The notes below the pieces were generated by a model, which saw only the letters and a list, made by a program, of their open reading frames with translations, was not told where the DNA came from and searched no databases. This document shows positions 11,501 through 20,324 of a stretch of DNA of 64,000 bases, one piece after another. This stretch comes from Agromyces sp. SYSU T00194. GTDB taxonomy: Bacteria; Actinomycetota; Actinomycetes; Actinomycetales; Microbacteriaceae. The stretch spans positions 806,001 through 870,000 of the forward strand of contig NZ_JBEPJZ010000002.1 of assembly GCF_040496035.1 (NCBI RefSeq), in the 5' to 3' direction. Position 1 is the first letter of the stretch; each line of letters opens with the position of its first letter. Both the position numbers and the translations under genes were made by a program.

Positions 11501-13033
11501 ATGGCGGCCGTGGTCGTGGTCGGCAGCGGGCTCGCGGGCCTGCTCGCCGCCGTGCGCGCCGCCGACGCGGGCCACCGCGTGACGGTGGTCACGAAGGGTG
11601 CGCTCGACGAGGGCAGCACGCGCTACGCGCAGGGCGGCATCGCGGCCGCGCTCTTCCCCGACGACTCGGTCGACGCCCACGTGCTCGACACGCTGCGCGC
11701 CGGGGCCGGGCACTGCGACCCGGCCGCCGTGCGCGTGCTGTGCGAGGAGGGACCGGCGCGCGTGCGCGACCTGATCCGGTTCGGCGCGCGGTTCGACCGC
11801 GACGACTCCGGCCTGGCGCGCGGGCTCGAGGCCGCGCACTCGCGGGCGCGCGTGGTGCACGCGGGCGGCGACGCCACCGGCGCCGAGATCGAGCGCGCGC
11901 TGGTCGCCACGGTGCGCGCGCGCGCGGTCGAACTCGTCGAGCACGCGATGCTCGCCGACGTGCTCACCTGCCGGGGCCGCGCCTGCGGCGTGCGCCTCCT
12001 GGTCGACGGCCAGCTCGTCGACCGCCCGGCCGACGCCGTGGTGCTCGCAACGGGCGGTACCGGGCAGCTCTTCGGCCGCACCACGAACCCCGCGGTCGCG
12101 ACCGGCGACGGCATCGCCGCCGCCTGGCGGGCGGGCGCGCGGGTCGCCGACCTCGAATTCACCCAGTTCCACCCGACGGCGCTCGCCGCCCCGGGCACCC
12201 CGCTCGTCTCCGAGGCGGTGCGCGGCGAGGGGGCGGTGCTGCGGGATGCCGCCGGAGAGCGCTTCATGCCGTCGCGGCATCCGCTCGCCGAGCTGGCGCC
12301 GCGCGACGTCGTGGCCCGCGAGGTGGCCGCCGCGATGCGCCGCCACGGCGGCGCACCCGCACTGCTGGACGCCACCGCGCTCGGCGGCGCGTTCCTGGCC
12401 CGGCGGTTCCCGGGCATCGACGCGGCGACGCGCGCCGCGGGGTACGACTGGTCGCGCGAGCCGATCCCGGTGACGCCGGCCGCGCACTACGCCATGGGCG
12501 GCATCGCCACCGACCTCTGGGGGCGCACGAGCGTGCCCGGGCTCTTCGCGGTCGGCGAGTGCGCGCGCACCGGCGTGCACGGCGCGAACCGGCTGGCGTC
12601 GAACTCGCTGCTCGAGGCGGCCGTGTTCGCCGATCGCGCGGCGCGCGTGCTCGACGAGCCGTTCCCGGGGGCGACCGCGCCGCGGCAGTTCCCGGGCCGG
12701 ACGCCGGCCCACCCCCATGACACCGCCGCCCCCGACGCCGCTCCGGCCGCCTGCACGCGAGCCGCCCTGCAGGAGCTGATGTGGTCGCGCGCGGGACTCG
12801 AGCGCACCGGCGCGGGGCTGTCCGAGGCATCCGCCGTGCTCGACGCCTGGGCCGATCGCCGGCACGCCGACCCCGCCGACGACCGGGCCGGTCTCGAGGA
12901 CGCCAACCTGCTGCTGCTCGCACGCCTCACGGTCGACGCCGCGCTCGCCCGTCGCGAGTCGCGCGGCGCGCACCACCGACTCGACCACCCCGACCGCGAC
13001 CCCGCGCTCGGCGCCCTCCCGGAGGCCGCATGA
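11501..13033 (+). CDS. nadB: L-aspartate oxidase
   Basis: This FAD enzyme oxidises L-aspartate to iminoaspartate for NadA. The protein is 510 aa. The N-terminal dinucleotide-binding motif reads VVVGSGLAGLLAAVRAADAG, and the conserved flavin-binding end ARTGVHGANRLASNSLLE is intact. STRYAQGGIAAAL and EFTQFHPTAL are other family signatures. It starts 2 nt after nadA and its stop overlaps the nadC start (ATGA), so the pathway enzymes are made together. Confidence 0.95.
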   Translation: MAAVVVVGSGLAGLLAAVRAADAGHRVTVVTKGALDEGSTRYAQGGIAAALFPDDSVDAHVLDTLRAGAGHCDPAAVRVLCEEGPARVRDLIRFGARFDRDDSGLARGLEAAHSRARVVHAGGDATGAEIERALVATVRARAVELVEHAMLADVLTCRGRACGVRLLVDGQLVDRPADAVVLATGGTGQLFGRTTNPAVATGDGIAAAWRAGARVADLEFTQFHPTALAAPGTPLVSEAVRGEGAVLRDAAGERFMPSRHPLAELAPRDVVAREVAAAMRRHGGAPALLDATALGGAFLARRFPGIDAATRAAGYDWSREPIPVTPAAHYAMGGIATDLWGRTSVPGLFAVGECARTGVHGANRLASNSLLEAAVFADRAARVLDEPFPGATAPRQFPGRTPAHPHDTAAPDAAPAACTRAALQELMWSRAGLERTGAGLSEASAVLDAWADRRHADPADDRAGLEDANLLLLARLTVDAALARRESRGAHHRLDHPDRDPALGALPEAA

Positions 13034-13893
13034 CCACCCTCACGCCCGCACAGCTCGACCGCATCGTGCAGGCCGCGCTCGATGAGGACGGCCCGTGGGG
13101 CGACCTCACCTCGGAGACGCTGATCCCGGCGACGTCGCAGGCGCGCGCCGACCTCGTGGCCCGCGAGCCGGGCGTGATGAGCGGCGGCGCCGTGTTCGCC
13201 GCCGCGTTCCGCCTCGTCGACCCGCGCATCGAGGTCGAGCCGGTCGTGCCCGACGGTGCGCGCTTCGCCGCGGGCGACCGACTGGCGAGCGTCGCCGGGC
13301 CGGCTCGGGGCGTGCTGCGCGCCGAGCGCATCGGCCTGAACTTCACCCAGCGCATGTCGGGCATCGCCACCCTCACGGCGCGCTACGTCGACGCGGTCGC
13401 CGGCACGCGCGCGCGCATCGTCGACACCCGGAAGACGACCCCGGGCCTGCGCGTGCTCGAGCGGCAGGCCGTGCGCGACGGCGGCGGCCGCAACCACCGG
13501 TTCTCGCTGTCGGACGCCGTGATGGCCAAGGACAACCACCTGGCGGTGCTGACGGCGGACGGCACGGGCGTGACCGACGCCCTGCTGGCGGTGCGCGAGC
13601 GGATGCCCCACACGGCGCACCTCGAGGTCGAGGTCGACCGGCTCGACCAGGTCGAGGACGTGCTCGCCGCCGGCGTCGACACGATCATGCTCGACAACTT
13701 CTCGCTGGAGGACCTGCGCACGGGCGTCGCACTGGTCGGCGGGCGCGCGGTGGTCGAGGCGAGCGGCGGCGTGCACCTGGATACCGTCGGCGAGATCGCC
13801 CGGACCGGCGTCGACGTCATCTCGGTCGGTGCGCTCACGCACAGCGTGCGTTCGCTCGACCTCGGACTCGACGTGGTGATCGGCGCGCCGTGA
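13030..13893 (+). CDS. nadC: Nicotinate-nucleotide pyrophosphorylase (quinolinate phosphoribosyltransferase)
   Basis: NadC joins quinolinate to PRPP, with loss of CO2, giving nicotinate mononucleotide. The 287-aa protein has the N-terminal WGDLTSETL, the conserved RIVDTRKTTPGLR and KDNHLAV substrate-binding segments and the C-terminal EASGGVHLDTVGEIA and ISVGALTHS. It overlaps nadB by ATGA and the next gene by GTGA. Confidence 0.97.
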   Translation: MTTLTPAQLDRIVQAALDEDGPWGDLTSETLIPATSQARADLVAREPGVMSGGAVFAAAFRLVDPRIEVEPVVPDGARFAAGDRLASVAGPARGVLRAERIGLNFTQRMSGIATLTARYVDAVAGTRARIVDTRKTTPGLRVLERQAVRDGGGRNHRFSLSDAVMAKDNHLAVLTADGTGVTDALLAVRERMPHTAHLEVEVDRLDQVEDVLAAGVDTIMLDNFSLEDLRTGVALVGGRAVVEASGGVHLDTVGEIARTGVDVISVGALTHSVRSLDLGLDVVIGAP

Positions 13894-15035
13894 TCTACCT
13901 CGACCACGCCGCCACGAGCCCCGTGCGCCGCGAGGCGCTCGAGGCCATGTGGCCGTACCTGACCGGGGAGTACGGCAACCCGTCGAGCCACCACACGGTC
14001 GGCGAGGCCGCCGCGCGGGCGCTGGCCGATGCCCGCGCAACGGTGGCGCGGGTGCTGGGTTGTCGGCCCGGCGAGGTGGTGTTCACGTCGGGCGGCACCG
14101 AGGCCGACAACCTCGCGGTCAAGGGCATCGCGCTCGGCGCCCCGCGCGGCCGGCACGTGGTCACCACGCCGATCGAGCACGAGGCGGTGCTCGAGTCGGT
14201 CGAGCACCTGTCGAAGGTGCACGGCTTCGACGTCACGATGCTCGCGGTCGACGCCGGCGGACTGGTCGACCCCGACGAGCTCGCCGCCGTGCTGCGCGAC
14301 GACACGACGCTCGTGAGCGTGCAGGCGGCCAACAACGAGATCGGCACCGTGCAGCCGGTCGCCGAGCTCGCGGAGGTCGCCCGCGCACGCGGCGTGCCGA
14401 TCCACACCGACGCCGTGCAGGCGGCCGGCTGGCTGCCGCTGGAGGTCGGCGCGCTGGGCGTCGACGCGCTCTCGCTGTCGGGCCACAAGGTCGGCGCGCC
14501 GAAGGGATCGGGCGTGCTGGCGGTCCGGGGGCGGATGCCGCTGGAGCCGGTGCTCCACGGCGGCGGCCAGGAACGGGGGCGCCGCTCGGGCACCGAGAAC
14601 GTGGCCGGCGCGGTCGCACTCGCGACCGCACTGCGACTCGCCGAGGCCGAACGACCGGAGGCCGCCGCGCGGGTCGCCGCCGTGCGCGACGCACTGGTGG
14701 CGCGGGTGCTCGCCGACGTGCCGTCCGCGCGCCTCACAGGCGACCCGGTGCGCCGACTGCCGGGCACCGCGTCGTTCGTGTTCCCGGGCACGAGCGGCGA
14801 GGCCGTGCTGCTCGAGCTCGAGCGACGCGGCGTGGTCGCCTCGAGCGGATCGGCCTGCGCCGCGGGCAGCGACGAGCCGTCGCACGTGCTCACCGCGATC
14901 GGCCTGCCCGCCGAGGTCGCGCAGACCGCCGTGCGGTTCACGCTCGGACGCGACGCGGACGCCGAGGACGTGGCCGCCGCGGCGGCATCCGTCGCTTCTG
15001 CCGTGTCGGCGGTGGGCGGTATCGTGTCGGCATGA
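13890..15035 (+). CDS. Cysteine desulfurase (NifS/IscS-like) of the nad operon
   Basis: This PLP enzyme takes sulfur from cysteine for Fe-S assembly. The 381-aa protein shows TSGGTEADN, the PLP lysine in SLSGHKVGAPKGSG and the active-site cysteine in SSGSACAAGSDEPSH. The start is GTG, overlapping the nadC stop. NifS-like genes in nad operons are known to support cluster formation on NadA, so that role is likely here. No iscU-type scaffold is adjacent. The next small ORF overlaps it by ATGA. Confidence 0.92.
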   Translation: MIYLDHAATSPVRREALEAMWPYLTGEYGNPSSHHTVGEAAARALADARATVARVLGCRPGEVVFTSGGTEADNLAVKGIALGAPRGRHVVTTPIEHEAVLESVEHLSKVHGFDVTMLAVDAGGLVDPDELAAVLRDDTTLVSVQAANNEIGTVQPVAELAEVARARGVPIHTDAVQAAGWLPLEVGALGVDALSLSGHKVGAPKGSGVLAVRGRMPLEPVLHGGGQERGRRSGTENVAGAVALATALRLAEAERPEAAARVAAVRDALVARVLADVPSARLTGDPVRRLPGTASFVFPGTSGEAVLLELERRGVVASSGSACAAGSDEPSHVLTAIGLPAEVAQTAVRFTLGRDADAEDVAAAAASVASAVSAVGGIVSA

Positions 15036-15205
15036 GCGATTCCACTCCGGTGCCCGGCGACGACGAGACCGACGCCGAGGCCCGCGCCGAGCACGAGCGC
15101 GAGGTCGAGGAGCGGCTGACGGACGAGCTCGCCCCCGAGGAGGAACTCCTCAAGGGCTGGCTGCCCGAGGCATCGCCGACCGACGGGCCCGCGCCGGCCC
15201 CGTAG
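15032..15205 (+). CDS. Small acidic protein at the end of the nad operon, function unknown
   Basis: This 57-aa frame starts at an ATG that overlaps the desulfurase stop (ATGA) and ends at a TAG at 15203-15205. It is strongly acidic (runs such as EREVEERLTDELAPEEEL) with a short predicted helix and a proline/alanine tail. There is no signal peptide, cysteine or metal motif. The tight coupling and the same coding style as its neighbours argue that it is real and expressed with the nad genes. I do not recognise a family. Confidence 0.6.
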   Translation: MSDSTPVPGDDETDAEARAEHEREVEERLTDELAPEEELLKGWLPEASPTDGPAPAP

Positions 15206-15365
15206 CCCCTTCCCGCGGCCCGCTCGGGCCGCACGCACGCTGCGCGACGACGCGCTCGTTCGTCCCGTACCGGGAATTTCCGTCCGCTCGTGACGGTTGC
15301 CCGGCTGTATCGCCATCGCCGACCCCGGATCCGGCCACGCCCGTTTCCGCAGTGAGGAACCACAC

Positions 15366-16874
15366 GTGACCGACCGCTCCACCGACCTCGACGACGCCCG
15401 CGCAGCCGGGCCGGCCGACGCGCCCGGCGACGCCGACCGCGCCGCACGCGACTCGCGCGTCATCTGGCTGCTCCTCGCGGCCGCCTTCGTCGTCATCCTC
15501 AACGAGACCATCATGGGCGTGGCGATCCCCCACCTCACGACGGACCTCGGCATCACGGTGCAGGCCGCGCAGTGGCTCACGACGGCGTTCATGCTCACCA
15601 TGGCGGTGGTCATCCCCATCACCGGGTTCCTGCTGCAGCGCTTCCACACGAGGCCCGTGTTCATCGCCGCGATGAGCCTGTTCTCGACCGGCACGCTGAT
15701 CGCCGCCCTCGCGCCCGGCTACGAGGTGCTGCTCGGCGCCCGCGTCGTGCAGGCGACGGGCACCGCGATCATGATGCCGCTGCTCATGACGACCCTCATG
15801 ACGCTCGTCGCACCGCGCGACCGCGGGCGAATCATGGGCCGCGTCTCGACCGTCATCTCCGTCGCGCCCGCGATCGGCCCGACCATCTCGGGCCTGATCC
15901 TGAACTACCTGTCGTGGCGGTGGATGTTCTGGATCGTGCTGCCCATCGCCGTCACCATGCTCCTGATCGGCATCCGCCGCGTCGAGAACGTGACCGAGCC
16001 GCGGGTCGTGCCCATCGACGTGTTCTCGGTCGTGCTGTCGGCCTTCGGCTTCGGCGGCATCGTGTTCGGGCTCAGCCAGATCGGCGGCGCCGCCGAATCG
16101 GGCGGCGAGGCCGGGGGCAACGCCGTCGCGATGTGGATCTCGCTGGCCATCGGCGCGATCGGGCTCGCGGCGTTCATCACCCGGCAGCTGCTGCTCCAGC
16201 GCCGCGACCGGGCGCTGCTCGACCTGCGCACGTTCCGCTCGCGGAACTTCTCGATCTCGATCGGCCTGATGGCGATCATGATGCTCGCGCTCTTCGGCAC
16301 CATCATCCTGCTGCCGATCTACATGCAGAACGTGATCGGGCTCGACGCGCTCCAGGCGGGGCTCCTGCTGCTGCCCGGCGGACTCGTCATGGGGCTCGCG
16401 GCGCCGACGGTCGGGCGCCTCTACGACCGCTTCGGGCCGAGCGTGCTGCTGGTGCCGGGCAGCGTGGTCGTGAGCGGGGTGCTCTGGTTCCTCGCCCTGT
16501 TCGCGACCGAGTCGACGCCCGCCTGGGTCGTGCTCGCCGCGCACGTCACGCTGAGCCTCGGCCTGGCGTTCATGTTCACCCCGCTCTTCACGGCGTCTCT
16601 CGCGTCGGTCGAGCCGAGGCTGTACTCGCACGGCAGCGCGATCGTCGGCACTGTGCAGCAGGTCGCGGGTGCGGCGGGCACGGCGCTCTTCGTGACCGTG
16701 ATGGCCGCGCAGACGGCCGCGCTGTCGTCCCCGACGGTGGCGGATGCGGCCGCGGCGGCCGGCGGCGTGCGCGCGGCGTTCCTCGTCGGCGCGATCCTCT
16801 CGCTGCTCGCGATCGTCGGTTCGGCGCTGGTGCGCCGCCCCGCCGACTCGCCGGCGCACGTCGTCGGGCACTGA
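15366..16874 (+). CDS. MFS transporter, DHA2 (14-TM drug:H+ antiporter) family
   Basis: This 502-aa integral membrane exporter has a cytoplasmic N-tail of about 35 residues and about 14 hydrophobic segments. The early segment FVVILNETIMGVAIPHLTTD and QAAQWLTTAFML match the DHA2/EmrB group, and the conserved motif C-like PAIGPTISGLIL is present. The start is GTG at 15366, 6 nt after GAGGAA. It stands alone after the nad operon and converges on the next gene across a strong hairpin. Its substrate cannot be told from sequence; multidrug or metabolite export is the family role. Confidence 0.9.
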   Translation: MTDRSTDLDDARAAGPADAPGDADRAARDSRVIWLLLAAAFVVILNETIMGVAIPHLTTDLGITVQAAQWLTTAFMLTMAVVIPITGFLLQRFHTRPVFIAAMSLFSTGTLIAALAPGYEVLLGARVVQATGTAIMMPLLMTTLMTLVAPRDRGRIMGRVSTVISVAPAIGPTISGLILNYLSWRWMFWIVLPIAVTMLLIGIRRVENVTEPRVVPIDVFSVVLSAFGFGGIVFGLSQIGGAAESGGEAGGNAVAMWISLAIGAIGLAAFITRQLLLQRRDRALLDLRTFRSRNFSISIGLMAIMMLALFGTIILLPIYMQNVIGLDALQAGLLLLPGGLVMGLAAPTVGRLYDRFGPSVLLVPGSVVVSGVLWFLALFATESTPAWVVLAAHVTLSLGLAFMFTPLFTASLASVEPRLYSHGSAIVGTVQQVAGAAGTALFVTVMAAQTAALSSPTVADAAAAAGGVRAAFLVGAILSLLAIVGSALVRRPADSPAHVVGH

Positions 16875-16884
16875 TCGTCCGTGA

Positions 16885-16916
16885 CGCGTCGGCGCGACCC
16901 GGTTCGCGCCGACGCG
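16885..16916. terminator. Bidirectional terminator hairpin
   Basis: CGCGTCGGCGCGA (16885-16897) and TCGCGCCGACGCG (16904-16916) form a perfect 13-bp stem with a 6-nt loop. It sits between the convergent MFS gene and the VWA gene. Confidence 0.75.
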
Positions 16917-16950
16917 CAGCGGCCGTACGCGGCACTCGGCGGGTGCGGCG

Positions 16951-18747
16951 TCAGCCGCAGTCGGGGCGGCAGGTGCGCTGCGACAGCGCGGTGACGAGCA
17001 CCTGGCCGAGATCTTCGGGCTCGGATGCCGAATAGGCCGCACCCCCGGTGACCTTGGCGATCTTCGTCATCGCGTCGAGGTCGGTGTCGGGACCGAACCC
17101 GATCATGATGACCGGCACGGGCCGGAGCGGGTCCTGCAGGTCCTCCAGCTCGGCGAGCAGGGTGTCGAGGTCGATGCCGTTCGCGTCCTCGTTGCGCCCG
17201 TCGGTGATGAGCAGCACCGAGTTGACGCGGTCGGGGTCGTAGGTCTCGGTCACGCGCTGCACGGCGGCGAGCGTCGTGTCGTAGAGCCCGGTGGCGCCGC
17301 CGAGGCGCTCGGGCAGCGACGCGATGATGCCCGCGATCTGCTGGAGGTGGGCGACGTCGGCGAGCGACGCGATGGGCGCGAGCTCCTCGTAGTCGAGGTC
17401 GCCGTTGCGCGCGGTCGAGAACGCCCAGACGCCCATCTGCACCTCGCCGGAGAACTTCTCCATCGCGCCCAGGGCGGCCTGCTGGAAGATGTCGATGCGC
17501 CGGAGCCCGTTGCCCGCCGGGTCCTCCATGGAGCCGGAGACGTCGATGACGGCGAGCATGCGGCCGCGCAGGGTCAGCACGCCCCACTGGCGCAGGAGGT
17601 TCACCTGGTCGGCGCCGGCCGGTGCGTCGAACGTCGCGACCGCGTCGGCCACCACGCCCGGCGCCTCGAGCTCGCCGCCGCCGTCCGCGGTGCGGAACCC
17701 GTTGGCCGCCAGGACGTCGGCAGCGCCGGCGATCGCCTGCTCGAGGTCGACGAGCAGCTCATCCTTCGTGGGCGGGGCCCACGCGTCGGGGTCGGGCTCG
17801 GCCGTCGCGTCGGCCTCGGGCGCGCCGGTCGCCTCGGCGGCATCCGCCCCGTCCTCCGCTCCATCCTCCGCGGCGGTCTCGGCGTCGTCGGCGCCGACCC
17901 CGAGCCGCACGAACGGGAAGGTCATCGCCGGCGTGCCCTCGGCGGGGTACACGGCGACGAGCTGCTCGGACTCGTGGTCGGCGTTGTGGGCTGCCACGGC
18001 CTGCTCGGTCGCGATGGCCATGGTGGGCTCCGACGCGGCGACCGTCGCGGCCAGCGCCGCCTCGGTCGAGGCTGGGATGGTCTTGCCGAGCTCGATCATC
18101 GCGCCCGCGAGCTGGGTCGGGTCGTCGGGGTCGGCGATGCCCGCGAGCGCGCCGAGGGCGGCGAGGCTCGACGCCGAGCCCTCGGGGTCGGGGAGCAGCA
18201 TGCGCGTGGCGCCCGCGAGCACCGTTCCCCAGCCGGGCTGCGTCTCGCCCACCTCGGCGGCCTGCTCGGCCGGGGTGACGAACACGATCGGCGTGCTCGC
18301 CACGGCATCGCCCACCGAGACCTCGGGCGCGGGCCGGCCGAGGGACGTCGCGGTCGCGGACATGCGGTCGACCCATGCGACGGCGCTCGGGATCCAGACG
18401 TCGGCGGGCTCACCCGTGCCGGTCGCCACCACCGCCGCGGTGTCGGCCGACTCCTGGGCGCGCACCGTCGTCGCGGCGCAGCCCTCGGACGCCTCGTCGA
18501 AGGTCTCGGCCACGCTCGTCACGACCGGTTCGATCGTCGGGTCGGCCACCACGACGAGTTCGGTCGGCTCGTCGCATCCCTCGGGCTCGGAGGCGAAGAT
18601 CGAGCCGTCCAGGAGCGGGTCGAGGATGCCGGCGGCCCACGCGGCCCCGGTGCCGCCGACCAGGAGCAGGAGCACGAGCGCGACGGTGCCGCCCACCAGC
18701 ATCGGTCGCCGAGGTCGCCTCGCCGGCGCGACGCTGTGACGGCCCAC
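16951..18747 (-). CDS. Membrane-anchored substrate-binding-like plus VWA-domain protein
   Basis: The 598-aa protein begins with a basic stretch and one hydrophobic segment (LVGGTVALVLLLLVGG), so it is anchored or secreted. Residues about 60-310 resemble a periplasmic-binding-type fold, followed by an acidic linker rich in Asp, Glu and Ala. The C-terminal part is a von Willebrand factor A domain with an intact MIDAS start, AVIDVSGSM, and the later LLITDGRNED. Proteins with this pairing occur widely in actinobacteria; their role is unknown but a metal-dependent adhesion or sensing role is likely. The start is GTG 18747 (GGAG 5 nt upstream); GTG 18753 is an alternative. It is monocistronic. Confidence 0.8.
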   Translation of the reverse strand: MGRHSVAPARRPRRPMLVGGTVALVLLLLVGGTGAAWAAGILDPLLDGSIFASEPEGCDEPTELVVVADPTIEPVVTSVAETFDEASEGCAATTVRAQESADTAAVVATGTGEPADVWIPSAVAWVDRMSATATSLGRPAPEVSVGDAVASTPIVFVTPAEQAAEVGETQPGWGTVLAGATRMLLPDPEGSASSLAALGALAGIADPDDPTQLAGAMIELGKTIPASTEAALAATVAASEPTMAIATEQAVAAHNADHESEQLVAVYPAEGTPAMTFPFVRLGVGADDAETAAEDGAEDGADAAEATGAPEADATAEPDPDAWAPPTKDELLVDLEQAIAGAADVLAANGFRTADGGGELEAPGVVADAVATFDAPAGADQVNLLRQWGVLTLRGRMLAVIDVSGSMEDPAGNGLRRIDIFQQAALGAMEKFSGEVQMGVWAFSTARNGDLDYEELAPIASLADVAHLQQIAGIIASLPERLGGATGLYDTTLAAVQRVTETYDPDRVNSVLLITDGRNEDANGIDLDTLLAELEDLQDPLRPVPVIMIGFGPDTDLDAMTKIAKVTGGAAYSASEPEDLGQVLVTALSQRTCRPDCG

Positions 18748-18935
18748 GCTCACTCCATTGCCCACCGTCGCGCGTGCTGCGACAACCGGTGACTCGTTCG
18801 CTTGTCGTTCGGGTCCGCACCTGGGGGGTGCGGGATCCCAACAGTGTAGGTGACGCGGGAAGGGTCCGGAACTGGAGGATCCACACAAGTGGCCCGGAGG
18901 GGCCGGTACGTCGACGCCGATCGGCGGCCGACGGA

Positions 18936-19394
18936 TCAGTGCTCGGCGAGTTCCAGCCGCACGATCGGGATCTCGGGCTCGGCCTCCCCGGTGACGTCGC
19001 GGATCATGCGCTGCAGGGCGGCCCACGCCTTCGGGTAGTGGTCGGCGTAGCGTGCGAGCACCTCTGCGCTGCCCGCATCGTCGAGCAGCACGGCGTGCGC
19101 CGGCCGTCGGCGGATGCGCCCGGTGCTCACGTGGCAGGCGGGGTTCGCGCGGAGGTTGCGGTACCACTGCGATCCGCGTCCGAACCCGGCTGCCACGAAG
19201 ACCGTGCGATCGTCGGGCCGGTCGACCACTTCGAGTGCGACGTACCGCGGCTCGCCCGACGAACGCCCGACGTGCTCGATCATCGTCAAGCGCCGGCCGA
19301 GCAGCACGCCGAGTCCTGCGCGGTAGAGCGGGATGGGGAGCCGGACCAGCCAGCGGGTGCGGATGAGGGTCGCGGCGAGGCTCACTCGCTGCAT
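18936..19394 (-). CDS. F420-dependent (Ddn/DUF385-type) nitroreductase family oxidoreductase
   Basis: The 152-aa protein has the split-barrel pattern of deazaflavin-dependent nitroreductases: a membrane-leaning N-terminal helix, LGRRLTMIEHVGRSSGEPRYVALEVVD, then GRGSQWYRNLRANPACHV and DHYPKAWAALQRMI. Homologues bind coenzyme F420, which is made by many actinobacteria including Microbacteriaceae. It is translated alone on the minus strand. The start is uncertain: ATG 19394 is taken, GTG 19385 or TTG 19421 are possible, and no clear ribosome site is seen. Confidence 0.85.
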   Translation of the reverse strand: MQRVSLAATLIRTRWLVRLPIPLYRAGLGVLLGRRLTMIEHVGRSSGEPRYVALEVVDRPDDRTVFVAAGFGRGSQWYRNLRANPACHVSTGRIRRRPAHAVLLDDAGSAEVLARYADHYPKAWAALQRMIRDVTGEAEPEIPIVRLELAEH

Positions 19395-19487
19395 GATCGC
19401 GCACGTCGGACGATCGCGCAAGGGCGTTGCACCGATCCGGTGCCCGCCGCTTGGCTGTCAGGTCGAACCTCATGAAGGAGGACCCAC

Positions 19488-20276
19488 GTGGACACCACCA
19501 CGCTCATCTGGATCATCGTCGGCGTCGTCGTCGTCATCGCGATCGTCATCGGCGTCGTACTGCTGACCTCGGGCAAGCGCCGCGAGGCGCGCCTGGAGGC
19601 AGACCGGCGCAAGGCCGCCGAGCTCCGTGCGGAGGCGGCGGACGCCGACCGACAGGCGCGCGAGCGCGAGGCGGCCGCCGCCCGGGCGCGTGCCGATGCC
19701 GCGCGGTCGCAGGCCGAGGCGGAGGAGGCCGAGGCACGGGCCCAGCAGGCCCGGCTCGACGCCGAGGAGCGCAGCCGCGAGAGCGCGGAGCGCCAGGCGG
19801 CCGCCGAGGAGGCGCGCGCGTCCACCGAGGAGACCCGGCGCCGGGCGGACGAGATCGACCCGGACACCACGGGCGACCGCGCCGCGGACGAGCCGGCGTC
19901 GGACGAGCCCGCGGACGCGCCCCCCGCGGACGAGCGGCCCGCGGACGAGCGGCCCACGGAAGAGCGGCCCACGGAAGAGCGGCCCACGGAGGACGCCGGC
20001 ACCGCCGACGCCGAGCACCACGCGGCCCGTCACGACGAGGCCCGTGTGGACGAGCCCCGGCACGACGAGCCCCGGGGCGAGGAGCCCCGGCATGCGGCCG
20101 CCGCTGCGCACGACGCGCCGACCGCGGCATCGGACCCGTCCCCCGAGGACGACACCGCCGACGGCCGGCACACCGCCGAGGCCTCGCAGTCCGCGCCCGC
20201 GGACGGCCGCACCGACGCCGACCGCGCCGCGCACGTGCGCGACGCGAGCTCGGAGCGGGCGCGCCCCTCGGCGTGA
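19488..20276 (+). CDS. Membrane-anchored charged coiled-coil protein, function unknown
   Basis: The 262-aa protein starts at GTG 19488 after a very strong AAGGAGGA. It has a single N-terminal transmembrane helix (about residues 6-27), then about 100 residues of Ala/Glu/Arg heptad-like helix, then a disordered acidic tail. The tail holds short tandem repeats (ERPTE-type and DEPRH-type, 15-nt DNA units). No catalytic motif is visible. It could be a scaffold or cell-envelope spacer protein. It converges on the Fpg/Nei gene across a 16-bp hairpin. Confidence 0.75.
   Translation: MDTTTLIWIIVGVVVVIAIVIGVVLLTSGKRREARLEADRRKAAELRAEAADADRQAREREAAAARARADAARSQAEAEEAEARAQQARLDAEERSRESAERQAAAEEARASTEETRRRADEIDPDTTGDRAADEPASDEPADAPPADERPADERPTEERPTEERPTEDAGTADAEHHAARHDEARVDEPRHDEPRGEEPRHAAAAAHDAPTAASDPSPEDDTADGRHTAEASQSAPADGRTDADRAAHVRDASSERARPSA
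19932..19991 (+). repeat. Four tandem 15-nt coding repeats
   Basis: Four adjacent copies of GAGCGGCCC(A/G)CGGA(C/A/G) encode ERPAD/ERPTE units inside the coiled-coil protein's tail. About 60 nt downstream a second set of 15-nt units (GA(C/G)GAGCCCCGGCAC type) encodes DEPRH-like repeats. Both could change copy number by slippage without a frameshift. Confidence 0.8.
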
Positions 20277-20281
20277 CCGCT

Positions 20282-20324
20282 GCGGCGGATGCCGGGCCGA
20301 TGCGCGTCGCCCGGCATCCGCCGC
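20282..20324. terminator. Bidirectional terminator hairpin, 16-bp stem
   Basis: GCGGCGGATGCCGGGC (20282-20297) pairs perfectly with GCCCGGCATCCGCCGC (20309-20324) around an 11-nt loop. It fills the gap between the convergent coiled-coil and Fpg/Nei genes. Confidence 0.85.

Noticed and set aside
19932..19991. Tandem repeat as an origin or iteron array
   Set aside because: The repeats are in frame within a coding region and encode ERPTE units.
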